Origin: Chytridium lagenaria
Lineage: Eukaryota > Chytridiomycota > Chytridiomycetes > Chytridiales > Chytridiaceae
DNA length: 64,000 nucleotides
NCBI GenBank assembly: GCA_025449115.1
Contig: JAHLKC010000081.1
Coordinates: 1 to 64,000, forward strand
Direction of reading: 5' to 3'
Under the pieces are notes generated by a model. It saw only the letters and a program-made list of their open reading frames with translations. It had not been told where the DNA came from and searched no databases. This document shows, in pieces, positions 32,951 to 44,860 of this stretch; within the stretch, counting starts at the first letter, position 1, and each line of letters begins with the position of its first letter. Both the position numbers and the translations under genes were made by a program.

Positions 32951-34590
32951 CGCGTGTCCCCATTCCAAACCTTCATGCATAAACACAACGGGGTAGGGGA
33001 TGTCCGTCATCCTAACAACGGCGGTATGTCATACGAGCTGTTTGTGGTTTCTTTTTTTTTAAGACGGCGATCATACAATCTAAAGAGGTCAATCGTTTTC
33101 GTGAGCAGTGAAAACAAAAGCGTCGTTGAACCTCCTCATGACGGAATCGCGTGTCCCCCATTCCAAACCTTCATGCATCATCACAACGGGGTAGGGGATG
33201 TCCGTCATCCTAACAACGGCGGTATGTCATACGAGCTGTTTGTGGTTTCTTTTTTTTTAAGACGGCGATCATACAATCTAAAGAGGTCAATCGTTTTCGT
33301 GAGCAGTGAAAACAAAAGCGTCGTTGAACCTCCACATGACGGAATCGCGTGTCCCCCATTCCAAACCTTCATGCATCATCACAACGGGTGACGAATGTCC
33401 GTGATCCTAACAACGGCGGTATGTCATGCGAGCTGTTTGTGGTTTCTTTTTTTTTATGACGGCGATCATACAATCTAAAGAGGTCAATCGTTTCGTGAGC
33501 AGTGAAAACAAAAGTGTCGTTGAACCTCCACATGACGGAATCGCGTGTCCCCCATTCCAAACCTTCATGCATCATCACAACGGGTGACGAATGTCCGTCA
33601 TCCTAACAACGGCGGTATGTCATGCGAGCTGTTTGTGGTCTCTTTTTTTTTAAGACGGCGATCATACACTCTAAAGAGGTCAAGGTTTTCGTGAGCAGTG
33701 AAAACAAAAGCGTCGTTGAACCTCGACATGACGGAATCGCGTGTCCCCAATTCCAAACCTTCATGCATCATCACAACGGGTGACGAATGTCCGTCATCCT
33801 AACAACGGCGGTATGTCATGCGAGCTGTTCGTGGTCTCTTTTTTTTTTATGACGGCGATCATACAATCTAAAGAGGTCAACGTTTTCGTGAGCAGTGAAA
33901 ACAAAAGCGTCGTTGAACCTCGACATGACGGAATCGCGTGTCCCCATTCCAAACCTTTATGCATCATCACAACGGGTGACGAATGTCCGTCATCCTAACA
34001 ACGGCGGTATGTCATGCGAGCTAATTGTGGTCTCTTTTTTTTATGACGGCGATCATACAATCTAAAGAGGTCAACGTTTTCGTGAGCAGTGAAAACAAAA
34101 GTGTCGTTGAACCTCCAATGACGGAATTGCGTGTCCCCATTCCAAACCTTCATGCATCATCACAACGGGTGACGAATGTCCGTCATCCTAACAACGGCGG
34201 TATGTCATGCGAGCTGTTTGTGGTTTCTTTTTTTTTATGACGGCGATCATACAATCTAAAGAGGTCAACGTTTTCGTGAGCAGTGAAAACAAAAGCGTCG
34301 TTGAACCTCGACATGACGGAATCGCGTGTCCCTCATTCCAAACCTTCATGCATCATCACAACGGGTGACGAATGTCCGTCATCCTAACAACGGCGGTATG
34401 TCATGCGAGCTGTTTGTGGTTTCTTTTTTTTTATGACGGCGATCATACAATCTAAAGAGGTCAACGTTTTCGTGAGCAGTGAAAACAAAAGCGTCGTTGA
34501 ACCTCGACATGACGGAATCGCGTGTCCCCCATTCCAAACCTTTATGCATCATCACAACGGGTGACGAATGTCCGTGATCCTCAACTGCAA
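32951..34590. repeat. tandem satellite, about 196-bp monomer, about 8.3 copies
   Basis: The landmark CGCGTGTCCCC recurs at 32951, 33148, 33346, 33542, 33738, 33935, 34128, 34323 and 34519: spacings 197, 198, 196, 196, 197, 193, 195 and 196. Monomers also share GGGTGACGAATGTCCGTCAT, a run of eight to ten T followed by (A)GACGGCGATCATACAATC, and GTGAGCAGTGAAAACAAAAG. Most differences are T-run length and single substitutions. The first two monomers are 197-198 bp and leave a frame open for 145 codons; I regard this as a by-product. Confidence 0.9.
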
Positions 34591-35060
34591 CGGGGGTATG
34601 TGATGCGTTTTGTTTGTCGTTTGTATTTCCGACAAGCGTTCAAGCGTACTTTTTGTTTGAACTTGTGATGTGAACATCTTTGGAGAAATGTGGTATCGTC
34701 AGAACGGGTGACGGATGTCCGTGATCCAAAAAACGGCGGTATATCATGCGTTTTGTTTACGGTCGGTTTAGCATGTCCGACAAGCATTCAAGTGTCCTTT
34801 TGCTTCCACTTCTCACGTCAATATCTTGGCCGGATGACGGATGCGGATGACGGGATGTCCGTCATCCCACATTCCAAAAGAGGCGGTTACATCATCATCT
34901 TTCCAAAAAAAAAAAAAAAGCGCTGTTTTTGCAGACGCGATGTCCGTCATCACATTCCAAAAGAGGCGGTTACATCACGCGTGTTGTTTACAGTCCCATT
35001 CATCTTTCCGACAAACGCTGCTTTGCTGACGATACGTCGGACGTTACGTGATCAGCTTTT
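34591..35060. repeat. diverged satellite flank with two further repeat types
   Basis: The core GATGTCCGTSATC continues (near 34570, 34717, 34855 and 34948) but is followed by different sequence. One type carries ATGCGTTTTGTTT and TCCGACAAGC (34600-34640 and 34748-34785). The other carries ACATTCCAAAAGAGGCGGTT (34869 and 34961). Confidence 0.7.
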
Positions 35061-35596
35061 AACCCATTCATGACTTTACATGACTCGTGCGGGGGGAGGT
35101 TGTAATATGTCCCGCCCGCCTAATTAACCATTACGGCATCAGGAATGTGAATGCCCCGCCGCATGTTCAAGGTGTATATCGGAGATGACCGGTCCGCGCT
35201 GAAAATTTAATTTTGTTTTTCGGAGAAGGGTGGAGGGGGGCTGGCGAGACAGCTGCTGGCTGAGTTGGGGGTGGCCGGGCTCAGTAGTGGTGCCAAGAAC
35301 ACAAAAATTTAATAGAAATTGGGCTGACACATGGGAGTGACGAGGTAGTTTGTAAAGTGGCTCGTCTGGGACTCTTGGGCTGTAAAAAAGTAAAAGTTGA
35401 GAGAGAGAATGTTGTAAAGTAATAATTATTAGAATAGTGTCAGGGGAAATATACAAATGACGGAAAAAAGTCAGGTCGAATGCAATAGAGTTGAGGGCCA
35501 ACATGAGGGCGTAAAAAAGTGGTTTTTCATGAGGGGAGTAAGAGTGTATCCAACCAACAAAAAAAACAACCCATCAGAACTGTTGTTGGTAGTATT
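35061..35596. other. intergenic
   Basis: Between the satellite and the small minus-strand gene. One opening at 35139-35504 (-) has no supporting features. Confidence 0.45.
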
Positions 35597-36068
35597 TCAA
35601 TTGGCAGTCTGCAGAGCAGGGGGTAAGGGAGCACGTTGGGCAGCAAGCGCGGCGGCGGCGGCTCTTCTCCTTCGTTGTGGTTGAATGCGATCGATTTTAG
35701 CAAGCCAGCCAGTGAAGCCTGATAGCGGGGATGGAGGGAGGTCTTGAGGGATACCGCGATGATGCAGGGAAGGGTTGGCGTGGGTGGTGTTGCGAGAGAT
35801 GAAGGCGGGGATGGATGGGGTTCACCGTGGAAGGAGGCACCGAAAGTGGGAGTGAGTTTGGTGGTGGTGGTGGTGGTGGTGATGATGATGATGTCGTGTA
35901 CTGGATGGATGGGGTGAATGAGGGTGATGAAGGACGTTTGTGGTGTTTTGTTGCATGAGCTGGCATGGTTGATGATGTAGTAGTAGTAGATGTAGTAGTA
36001 GTAGTAGTTGATGATGAGGATGGAAGGTGAGAGATGGAGTTGAGGGGTAGAGTTCTTAAAGAGGCCAT
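35597..36068 (-). CDS. small Ser/Pro/Ala-rich protein, unrecognised
   Basis: The start is ATG 36068 (MASLRTLPLNSISHL), followed by Ser/Thr and poly-Pro stretches encoded by GGT and GTA microsatellites on the plus strand. After one or two frame breaks the C-terminus reads GIPQDLPPSPLSGFTGWLAK, then IDRIQPQRRRRAAAAALAAQ, to TGA 35597-35599. The Arg cluster next to polyalanine is a clear non-random ending. It might be a small nuclear or nucleic-acid-binding protein; there is no family match by eye. It may have been missed by gene finders because of length and frame breaks. Confidence 0.45.
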
Positions 36069-37530
36069 CAATTATTTATATAAAGGAGAAATATATAATA
36101 AAAAGGAGTGATGATTGATATGAGGTGGCTTTTCTTTTGTTGTTATAAAAGAAGAAGAAGAAAAGGGAATATTATTTACTACTATGTATAATAATAAGTA
36201 AATAATAATAGAATAATAGATTTGTTTGGAGGGTGTCAAGGGTGTGCCAGCCGCCAAAAAACATGGGCAGAACAGACAGGTGTTTATATAGTGAGTGAGT
36301 ATATATAAATAATGTGTATATATAGGAAGTGAGCGGAAGAGAAGAAAGCCCTCTCTCTCTCACTCTAATTTGATAATAAATATAAATAATATAAGAATTG
36401 TCAAGCAATAATTATTATGATAAAAAGACTTGCGGAGGATATGATTTATCCACCTCCTCTAATATTAAATAGAGTATGTATGTAATATGTAACATGTCAT
36501 ATGTAGGTATTACGTAATATAAACGTCATGATTATTTCATTTTCATTTTTATTATTATTATTTATTACTAATAATTATATAATAGTAATTAATTAAAATA
36601 CTAATATGAACTTATAGTATGGTATGTATTAATGTGGTGAATCATCATCATTAATGCATATAATAAAATAGATAATGCTTTGTTTATTATTCCTTATTCC
36701 ATCATTCTGATCCAAGTAACTAATTAGTTTAATGTCATCACTCATCAGTCATAACCTGCATGTATATATAAACAATTCGCATGTATTTACTGCATGTCAA
36801 TGCATTTCATCATCCATCACATTCCATCACATTCTATTCTATTCCATCTACACACATCCATCCATCCCTCCTTCCCCACTTGATTCTTTCACCCTCCCGT
36901 CTCTCCACTAAGCACAGCGTAAGAGAGAGGGGAAAGAGGGCAGAATAAAGTGGAGCAAAAGAGAGAGACACCATGCAGAGTCTATGTATGCATTCATCTT
37001 CCAATCCATCCACAATTATAGACAGACTAGGATGAAATGTTCCAAAAATTGCAATGCATGCGTGTATGCACACATTGACCGTGAGGTTTTAATGTTTGAA
37101 CAAGGCAATAATCCGATGCTCAGTCAACACACTTCACTGCACTCGGACAATCATTTCACTTTTGTTCACCTCGAAACAGAGACAGAGATCTTGAGAACAG
37201 AAAGGGGGGAGATGCTCTTTATATATACCCTTCCCTTCCCAAAAATAATGAAAAATAATTTGCTAGATATCACGTGATACTCATCCATTTTTAAACCAAT
37301 CAAATCTTTATGACATGAAATGAAACTCCATTTCTGGACAATTCTCAAGACCCTGCCGCCTCCCTGGAGTCCGTCATTTTATTATTTTCTGAAACAACCC
37401 CCATTCCCATCCTTTTTTTTTTCTCCACCATCAAGTCTCATTCGCCCCCCATCGCTCGTCAACGACTCAACTTGCCCTTTTTTTCACCACCACCTTTTCC
37501 ATCGATCAAAAACCTTGCATTCAGAAAAAC
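36069..37530. other. 1.46-kb AT-rich intergenic region
   Basis: Very AT-rich between 36069 and 36780, with TA-repeat-like stretches and ATTATTATT motifs. It is the shared upstream region of the small minus gene and the ARF-like gene. No gene seen. Confidence 0.5.
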
Positions 37531-38554
37531 ATGGGTCATCTCTTTAGCAAGGTCTTTTCAAAGATCACTGCCGTCAAACGGGAAGTCCGTATCTTGGTGT
37601 TGGGTCTGGATGCCGCAGGAAAGACAAGTATGTCCCACATATCCTATTCTTCATATCCCGTCGTCACATTGCCGATCATACAACTCCACCCTCTCTTGCA
37701 TGGCAAACCCACTAAAACAATGTCATGGGCTAACCACCATCCCCCACAAAAAAAAAAGGTATTCTCTACCGCCTCAAACTCCAAGACTCTATCGACGTAG
37801 CTCCACCGTCGGTTTCAACGTCGAAACAGGTACACCCCACCTCCACCTCCCTCTCTAACCCTCTCCCAGTAAAATACAAGAACATTGTATTCCAAATGTG
37901 GGATTGCGGAGGCCAAGATTCCATTCGACCTCTTTGGGTATACGTCAGTGTTTTTACTTTCCACTAAAACAACCCCAGCGTCATTACTTTAAAAACAGCA
38001 ACGGACTAGTATTTGTAGTGGATTCCACCGACAAATCAAGGTTAGATGAGGCCGGGAATGAGTTGAGGAGGATCTTGGAGTCCCCCGAGATGGAGGATGT
38101 TGCAGTCTTGGTTGTTGCGAATAACAGGATTTACCGAATGGTATGTGGGGTTTTGCGGGAATGTTTTTTTGTTAACGGCTTTGTTTTTTTTTGGGGGGGG
38201 GGGGCAGCACTTTCACCTGATGAGGTTACTAAAGGTCTTCGTCTCAATTCTCTGAAATCGCATAACTGGAACATTGTCCCCCATGCGCGACAACCGGAGA
38301 GGTTTGTAACTTGCCCCGCTCCCTCTCCCTCTTTCCATTTGTAACCTTCCGCTCCCTCCCTCTCTCCATTTATAACCTTCCGCTCCCTCCCTCTTTCCAT
38401 TTGTAACCGCTCCCTCCCTCTTTCCATTTGCAACCTTCCGCTCCCTCTTCCATTTGTAACCTTTTTTGTTATCCAGGGTCTCTCCACCGGTCTCCAATGG
38501 CTTTCCCAAAACATGGTCATCCCCGAACCCGCAGAACCCAATCACCGAAAATAA
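37531..38554 (+). CDS. ARF/ARL-family small GTPase
   Basis: Six exons: from ATG 37531, about 37760-37828, 37871-37938, 37998-38140, 38207-38308, and 38477-38554. Motifs: N-terminal Gly2 (MGHLFSKVF, potential myristoylation), P-loop GLDAAGKTS, switch I APTVGFNVET (after restoring one base near 37803), switch II WDCGGQDSIRPLW, then FVVDSTDKSR, NKQD (assembled across a one-base loss near 38122 and an intron), and CATTGEGLSTGLQWL at the end. A third loss lies in the C-run 38278-38282. The usual ARF length of about 180 residues is preserved. Cys replaces the usual Thr of WDTGG. The protein recruits coats and effectors in vesicle traffic when GTP-bound. Subfamily (ARF versus ARL) is not settled. 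Confidence 0.9.
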
Positions 38555-39391
38555 ACACCCACCTCATCCTCTCACCCAAAACATACGCCATCATCCCCCA
38601 ATGTCGCCCACTTTTTTTCGTATTTTTCCACTTTTTTGTTTTCTGTGTGTATCGTTTTGTCGCTTTTTGGAATTCCAGTTAGACATAGAATAAAAGCCGT
38701 TGGGGGGGTTTCGACTTTTTGTTTTTTGGTAAAACGCTTTACATTCTCTTCATTGTTTGTTTTTCCCCATCTTTCCGGGGCTTCTTTCAACGCATGATTT
38801 ACCAACCCATCCTTCACATTCCCATCACCTCAACATTCCATCCCCCCATCACACAAAAACCTCTCAAAACTATCCACCATCTGTCTTTACGTCCAAAAAC
38901 TATCCACCATCTGTTTTTACGTGCATCCCCATTTTGTTTTCATGCAACAAAAAACACCTCCTCTTCAAGGCGTTTCAACATGGTTCCCTTAAAAACAAAA
39001 ACATAGATGCCACGGTATACATTCCTTCTTTTCACAACTACAAAAAACAACGTGATTTCCCTCAAAAAAAGGGCCATCATCCAAAAAACGCAAACACCAC
39101 CCCCCAAGAAATTAACACAAACTCAAAGAACCACAAATATACGAGGTATGCGAAAGCGTCGAAAACGAAAAAAAAGTACATGTCCCCCCCGCCAAAAAAA
39201 AACCGAATCGATGACTTCAACCCCCACACTACCATCGTCCATCAAGGATGGGGGAATGAGAAACCAGCTCCCCCCCCGCCCCACGGTATAAAAAAACATT
39301 ATAAAAAAACTTGGATGAGGGGGGGGCTCCGGCCAAGCATATTTCGCCGTCACGCCCAAGACAGGATCCAAAAAAAATCCCCAGGGTGGGT
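38555..39391. other. intergenic between convergent genes
   Basis: 3' flanks of the ARF-like gene (+) and the 4-TM SH3 gene (-). Rich in A and C. Open frames are Pro/Lys/Thr-rich without domains. Confidence 0.5.
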
Positions 39392-41539
39392 TCATGATCC
39401 ACCAACCTTTCCATAGATGCTTTGAACACGTTTCGCTGTTCGTAAAGTCACGCCGGCAAGACAGGAGAGCGGGAAGGCGCCAACATCGCCGGTGGTGACT
39501 TGATGAATTGGGGTTAATAAAGAGCAAAGAAAAAGAGGACGGGGAGAAGGGGGAGGGGGAAACACAAAAGGAATTCCTCATCTAGTTTTCCATGCCAAAA
39601 AAAGCCATTCAAAAAACCAATAGAAGAGCAAAACAACGAAAAAAGCAGAACCGTTCGAGGTATTTCAAAAGCTTAAAAAAAACAGAGGCGGGTGCCAAAA
39701 CAACAAAAAAAAGAAAGAAAACCACTCACGATTCATTCCACTCCCCCACCCATCCTCAAACCGTTCCCCAACTTGCACCACATCACCCACTTCAAGCGCA
39801 ACCTCATCCTCCAACATGGGGTGATACCGTTTCACCACCTTCACTCCATGTCCTAAACTCTCGTCGTCGGGACAGACGTGGGACGTGGACGCTGATAACG
39901 CCATCTTCTCGCCACAGGTGCGACATCGGACTTTGGGCTCTTTGGGCGCTTTTTTGGTGTGAGGTGGCGCGGGGGCGCGGGGTGGGTGTCGCGGGGGAGG
40001 GTGTCGCGGGGAGGGTGTCGCGGGGAAGGGTGTCGCGGGGGAGGGTGTCGCGGGGAAGGGTGTCGCGGGGGAGGGTGTCGCGGGGAAGTGTATCGCGGCG
40101 TGGAAAAGTGGAATCCCGCGGTAATGTAGTATCGCGACGACTCCAACCTCTATCCATATCAATGTCCCCACTCGAGCGTCCAAGTTGATGTTGATACGTA
40201 GATCGTGGGATGGTAGAGGAAGCCACGGACCCCGGTCCCCATTGAGTATCCCGTGGGTTGATGTTCCGATCAGGGAGGGTGCGTGTGGAAGCGTCGATGG
40301 AGAGAGGTCCGAATCCTTTTGTCGTCCGAGTAGAACATGGTGGTGGCGGGGGGTTTCCAGGGTTTGTGGGAGGGGGTTTGATCATGGGAGGGATGGGGGG
40401 TTGGTAGGTCTGTGTGTGTGTGGGAAGGGGGGGGTTATGGATGGTAGCCGGAAAAGAAAAGGGAAAAGAAGACGGAAAAGGAAGACGTACGGTTACAGTG
40501 GAAGGTTTTGATGAAAACTCGTTTAACGCCAAGGAGCCCCCAAAATCACTGGACTCTTCCAAATCATACGTTAAATTCTTCATGAAAAGCACGGCGACGG
40601 TTCCCACTCCCTAAACAAAAAAAAAAAAAATGAGTCGCGTCAACTCATTTTAAAAACGCTCAAAGAAAGGGTGTTTTTCCTTACAAGCAACAACATGCAC
40701 ACGCCCGAAAAAACCAGCTGCAAGGTATACAGGATCGGCTCTGATTCAGATCGACCTTCAGCCTTGGAAGTGAGGTAGGTTGAGGTTTTGGAGCCGAGGA
40801 GTTGAGGGAGGTTTGAAGTGAGGAAGGATGGGGTTGCGATGCGGAGGAGGAGGATGATGGTGAAGAGGCAGTAGGCGAACCAAACGATAGAGATACCAGC
40901 GTACTAATTATGTATCAATAGTGAGCATTGGTAAACATTCTATTATATCCAAAATACTGCCAGTTCTATAGATAAGAGCCTAATGCTCGCTACCACCTCG
41001 TATGATAGCAATTTAGTTGATCAAGCATATTGCTCTCTCCCAGCTCTCCACACGATACCCCAAATTCCATATAAAACGAAGAGCTTCCTTCTCCCCTATC
41101 TCCCACGCCGCATCCATCCAAACGCCGAGCCACATACCCTTTCTAATCCCACATCACTCGCATGTCATCAACAACAAACCCATCCATTCATTCTCGCATT
41201 TCCAACCCCATAACCCCGCCCCCAGTCCACGCATAAAACAACACCCCTCCCACGAAACGATCCAAAAAAAAAAAAAAGAGTACTCACCCCAAACAACAAC
41301 CCCCTCATCTTCAACCTCACCCCAACCCCACCCGCAACCCCTGCAAACACCATCAACCCGGCATGCAAGCCTACCCCAATAAACCCAGAATCCGCGCCAA
41401 CGATCCCCGCAAGAGCTGCTCCAATCGCCTAAAAATCGAATCAGTTTTTTTGGATTATGGCAGTGTGGGTTACAGTGTGGAGACCGAGGATGGTAAAGTA
41501 GATGGATTTTTGGGTACGTGAGGCTTGTGATGATAGCAT
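39392..41539 (-). CDS. four-TM membrane protein with C-terminal SH3 domain (Sho1-like layout)
   Basis: Five exons: 41474-41539, 41288-41428, 40685-40903, 39730-40610 and 39392-39498; the first intron is only 45 nt. TM1 is SIYFTILGLHTAIGAALAG (across intron 1), TM2 GVGLHAGLMVFAGVAGGVGV, TM3 IVWFAYCLFTIILLLRI and TM4 LQLVFSGVCMLLLGVGTVAV. A long Pro/Arg-rich linker holds a PRDTL minisatellite. A CRTCGEKM...HVC stretch precedes the SH3 domain, which reads KRYHPMLEDEVALEVGDVVQ, GERFEDGWGSGMN and, after the last intron, LTTGDVGAFPLSCLAGV. Four TM segments plus SH3 is the layout of the osmosensor Sho1; the membrane loops here are longer. Two single-base losses restore the frame: a 14-bp unit among 15-bp repeats (40005-40018) and another near 39952-39985. 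Confidence 0.75.
39989..40090 (-). repeat. 15-bp minisatellite encoding PRDTL
   Basis: Plus-strand units alternate CGCGGGGAAGGGTGT and CGCGGGGGAGGGTGT. One unit, 40005-40018, is 14 bp (CGCGGGGAGGGTGT) and breaks the frame of the SH3 gene. Confidence 0.8.
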
Positions 41540-42392
41540 TATAATATGTTTTCTGGCAATGAGGGATGGATGGGATGATGGACGATGAAATGAATGGATG
41601 ACGGACGATGGAATGAATGGATGACGGACGATGCAATGAATGGACGACGGACGATGAATGAAGGGATGGAGGGATGGAGACGATGACGGTCAATGTGATC
41701 CCTCCAAGCAAGACAAGGTTTCTTTGTCCGTGATACAAAGGTTTAAATGAGTGACCAAAATGACAATTATCACCGTTACAAGTGACACAGAGATAATTCA
41801 AATTAAATGATAAAGCACAAATGTCCTAAAAAGGATAAATAAACAAAACCAATTAATAAAATTGGAAATGAAAAAAACAAAAAAGAGGCTTGGCATTTTC
41901 AATGACATTTTACCTTTATTCTGTCCATCGCATGTGAATAACTTTTAGTATTTATAATATTTAATAAATAAACATAGTTTTTAATATTTCCATTTCACAC
42001 CTAAAATCAAGGGCTACAATATACATATGATGGATCGCTGGACTAGTATTTATTATCATGTACTTTATAGAAATAAGAAAACACCGTAAAACACTTCCTA
42101 CACACCTTTTTTGAAGTTATTATGTTCATACATTTTTTTTTTCATCCATCCATCCAGCAAACAGCAAAAAAACACATCACATCGCATCCGCATCATATTA
42201 TATTCCTTTCAAAAAAAACACAAACGAAACAACAACCCCTTCATCAACCCCATCCCCCCAAAAACACCTTTCATCATCCACTTAAAATCACCCACAAAAC
42301 AACAACCACCCGCCTCACTTCATAACCTACACAAGCAAACAACCACCATGATACACATGAACACACACACACCCACAGACACACAATCCAAT
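41540..42392. other. intergenic, upstream of the 4-TM SH3 gene
   Basis: Contains a minisatellite (41572-41662), then AT-rich sequence and the 3' flank of the NRAMP gene. No gene seen. Confidence 0.5.
41572..41662. repeat. about 23-bp minisatellite, four units
   Basis: Units share GAATGGATGACGGACGAT with small changes. It starts about 30 bp upstream of the ATG of the 4-TM SH3 gene. Confidence 0.75.
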
Positions 42393-44860
42393 TCACGAAA
42401 ATATCTGCACAAGCAACACCACATTAAACGCTGTAATCACAACAGCCACCACCACCGACACAATAAACAGCGGCCATTCATTCGCATAACACGCTAAAAT
42501 TTCATTGGATGATGCATTGTCAACGTCAGACGTGCCTGGTGGTGGTGGTAAAGTCGTTGTGGGTGATGTGGTCGGTGGAGGAGTCGGTGTGGTACACCCA
42601 GAATCTGTTGACAAAAAAAAAAAAAGAATGAGTGGATTCATAAGTATGATATCAGGTATGACAACACGTTGTGCGTGATATAAAAAAAATAACATAACAA
42701 GAATCAGACAAGCAAAAACAAAGGATTGTATTTTCATACCTTCATCCTTAAACCTCACACTCATAAACTTTATCACTCGTCACCACCACCAACGGCCAAA
42801 TCGCAAACGGCAACTGCAAGCTCAACACAACCTGACTCGCCACCAACAACCGATTCATCCCTCCCTCCCCTCCAACACCGCCACAACCATAGCCGGCACA
42901 ATCGCCAAACACCTCGTCGACAACCGTCTCACCCAAGGTGGTATCTTGATCGAAGGTTTCAAAAACCCCTCCATGACAATCTGTCCCGCAATCGTCCCCG
43001 TGACAGTGGACGATTGGCCGGCAAAGAGAAGCGCCGCCGCAAACGCTACTCCCGCCGGTGGTCCCAGGTTTTCACGGAGAAGCGTGTAGGCGTCGTCGAG
43101 TTCTGCTATTTCTGAGGGGTGCGTGGGATCGTGGAAGGAGGAGGAGGAGACAATAAGGATGGACGCGTTGATGAGGAGGGCGCAGGTGAGGGCGAGGATG
43201 GAGTCGAGGTTGGTGTACCAGAGAATTTGGGGGATGAGCTGTTGACGGCGCGTTGGTTGAGCCGTGTGGAGGTGAGGGGTGTCATCGGTAGGGACATCGT
43301 GGATATCGCCGAGGATCGTCGAGTCTTTGGAGGAACGGTATCGCACAATGCTACTGTGAATGTAGAGGTTATGGGGCATGATCTGTTTTTTCATGAGAAT
43401 AAAAGATATACGTTAGCATCACTAAAGACAAGAAATAACGTTAAAAATAATGAACAAGGACAAAACAATAATTTAAAAAGTAACAAAACCCCTTTTGTAT
43501 TTTGACTGCAACCGAATTCTAAAGGAAAAAAAAAAAGAGAAAGAAAAACTCACCGTCGCTCCAATAATCCCCATTGCCAAATACAACATCCCATCCTCCG
43601 TAAACAACCTTGTCGTCGGCACCATCCCCCACCCCACATCTCCCCAAACCGGTCCACTCTTCCAAATCAAAAAACGCAAAACACCCCGCCACAACCGCCA
43701 CCAACACCATAATAGCCCCTCAAACACCCTCAAATTCTTAGCCCCCCACACCGCCAAAATAACAAGCACATCCAACGCAGTAACAGCAACTCCAACCGTG
43801 AGGGGTATATTGAAGAGAAGACGCAGCGCCACCGCCGTGCCAATGACTTCGGCGAGATCGGTGGCGATGATGGCGATCTCGCAGAGGAGGTAGAAGAGGA
43901 GGTTGATGGGACGGGGGAGGATGCGACGGCAGGACATGGCGAGGTCGAGGCCGGTGACGACGCCGAGTTTGATGCAGAGGTATTGGAGGACGATGGCCAT
44001 GATGTTGGCGAGGAAGATGACGTGGAGGAGGGAGTAGCCAAATTGGGAGCCCGCTGTAAGGAGAAAGAGTTTAGAGAAAGTTTTAAGTTTTGTTGTCGTA
44101 AAGCGCGTCAAAACCTACCACTCAAGTCGACACTCCAATTTCCAGGATCTAAATACTAAACATATCGAGTTAAAACAACAAACACTTTGTTTGAAAACAA
44201 ATGAAATAACAAATAATCAAAATCCAAGATACTTACGCTATGGCAATCAAACCAAACAAGTAAGAAAGGGTGACCATGAAAAAAATCCAATACAGCGTAT
44301 TAGCATTCAAAACCTACAGCAATATCAGACACTCACCCCACTCCAATCATAAACCCAGGCCCCACAAACTTGAAAAACGTTTTAATCCAATGCACCCTCG
44401 CCCTCGGTTCCGGTCTCCCCATAACATTCGCCACGAGCACATCCGACTCCACATCACTCTCCTCCGTCAACCCCTTCACAGCCCCATACGTGTCCGGTTC
44501 CTGTGTCAACAGCGGTGTGCGTGGATCATACGTGAACCGACTCCTCGGCGACGGTGGGGTTGATGGTGGGATGAAGGCCTCGTAGATGGCTTGAAGGGGC
44601 GTGATGGGGGAGTTGGAGGAGATGAGTTGGGTTGTTGGGGTTTTGCAGGAGAGGGTTGAGTAGACTTCTTGGGCGTCTGTGGGGCGGTGTGGGGAGATGG
44701 AGCGGGAGGTTGGAGGGAGGGATCTACGGTGATGGAGGGAACGGTGGATGATGGGTGATGGGGTGGAGGAGGGGCGGATGGAGGGACCGGGGTCTCTGCT
44801 TGTGGATGGATGGGTTGATGATGAGGAGGAGGAGGAAGATGATGATTCAGGGTTATTCAT
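42393..44860 (-). CDS. NRAMP-family divalent metal transporter
   Basis: Exons: 44337-44860, 44119-44155, 43554-44053, 42740-43382 and 42393-42604. A Ser/Pro-rich N-terminus of about 160 residues leads to FKFVGPGFMIGVG and the 37-nt exon YLDPGNWSVDLS, which carries the metal-binding DPGN of TM1. TM2-5 follow (LLHVIFLANIMAIVLQYLCI, CEIAIIATDLAEVIGTAVAL). The second signature IMPHNLYIHSS of TM6 spans the next intron. Later parts include GQSSTVTGTIAGQIVMEGF, SQVVLSLQLPFAIWPLVV and a last helix ending VVLLVQIFS. The first exon needs one G at 44336-44339 and another break lies at about 42865. NRAMPs move Mn or Fe with protons across plasma or endosomal/vacuolar membranes; the metal and membrane are not readable here. 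Confidence 0.92.

Noticed and set aside
32951..34590. CRISPR-like array
   Set aside because: The repeat unit is about 196 bp with no separate unique spacers, in a eukaryotic setting. It is a satellite.
38757..39416. 219-codon plus-strand frame
   Set aside because: Lys/Pro/Thr-rich with no domain, and it runs into the antisense of the SH3 gene's last exon.
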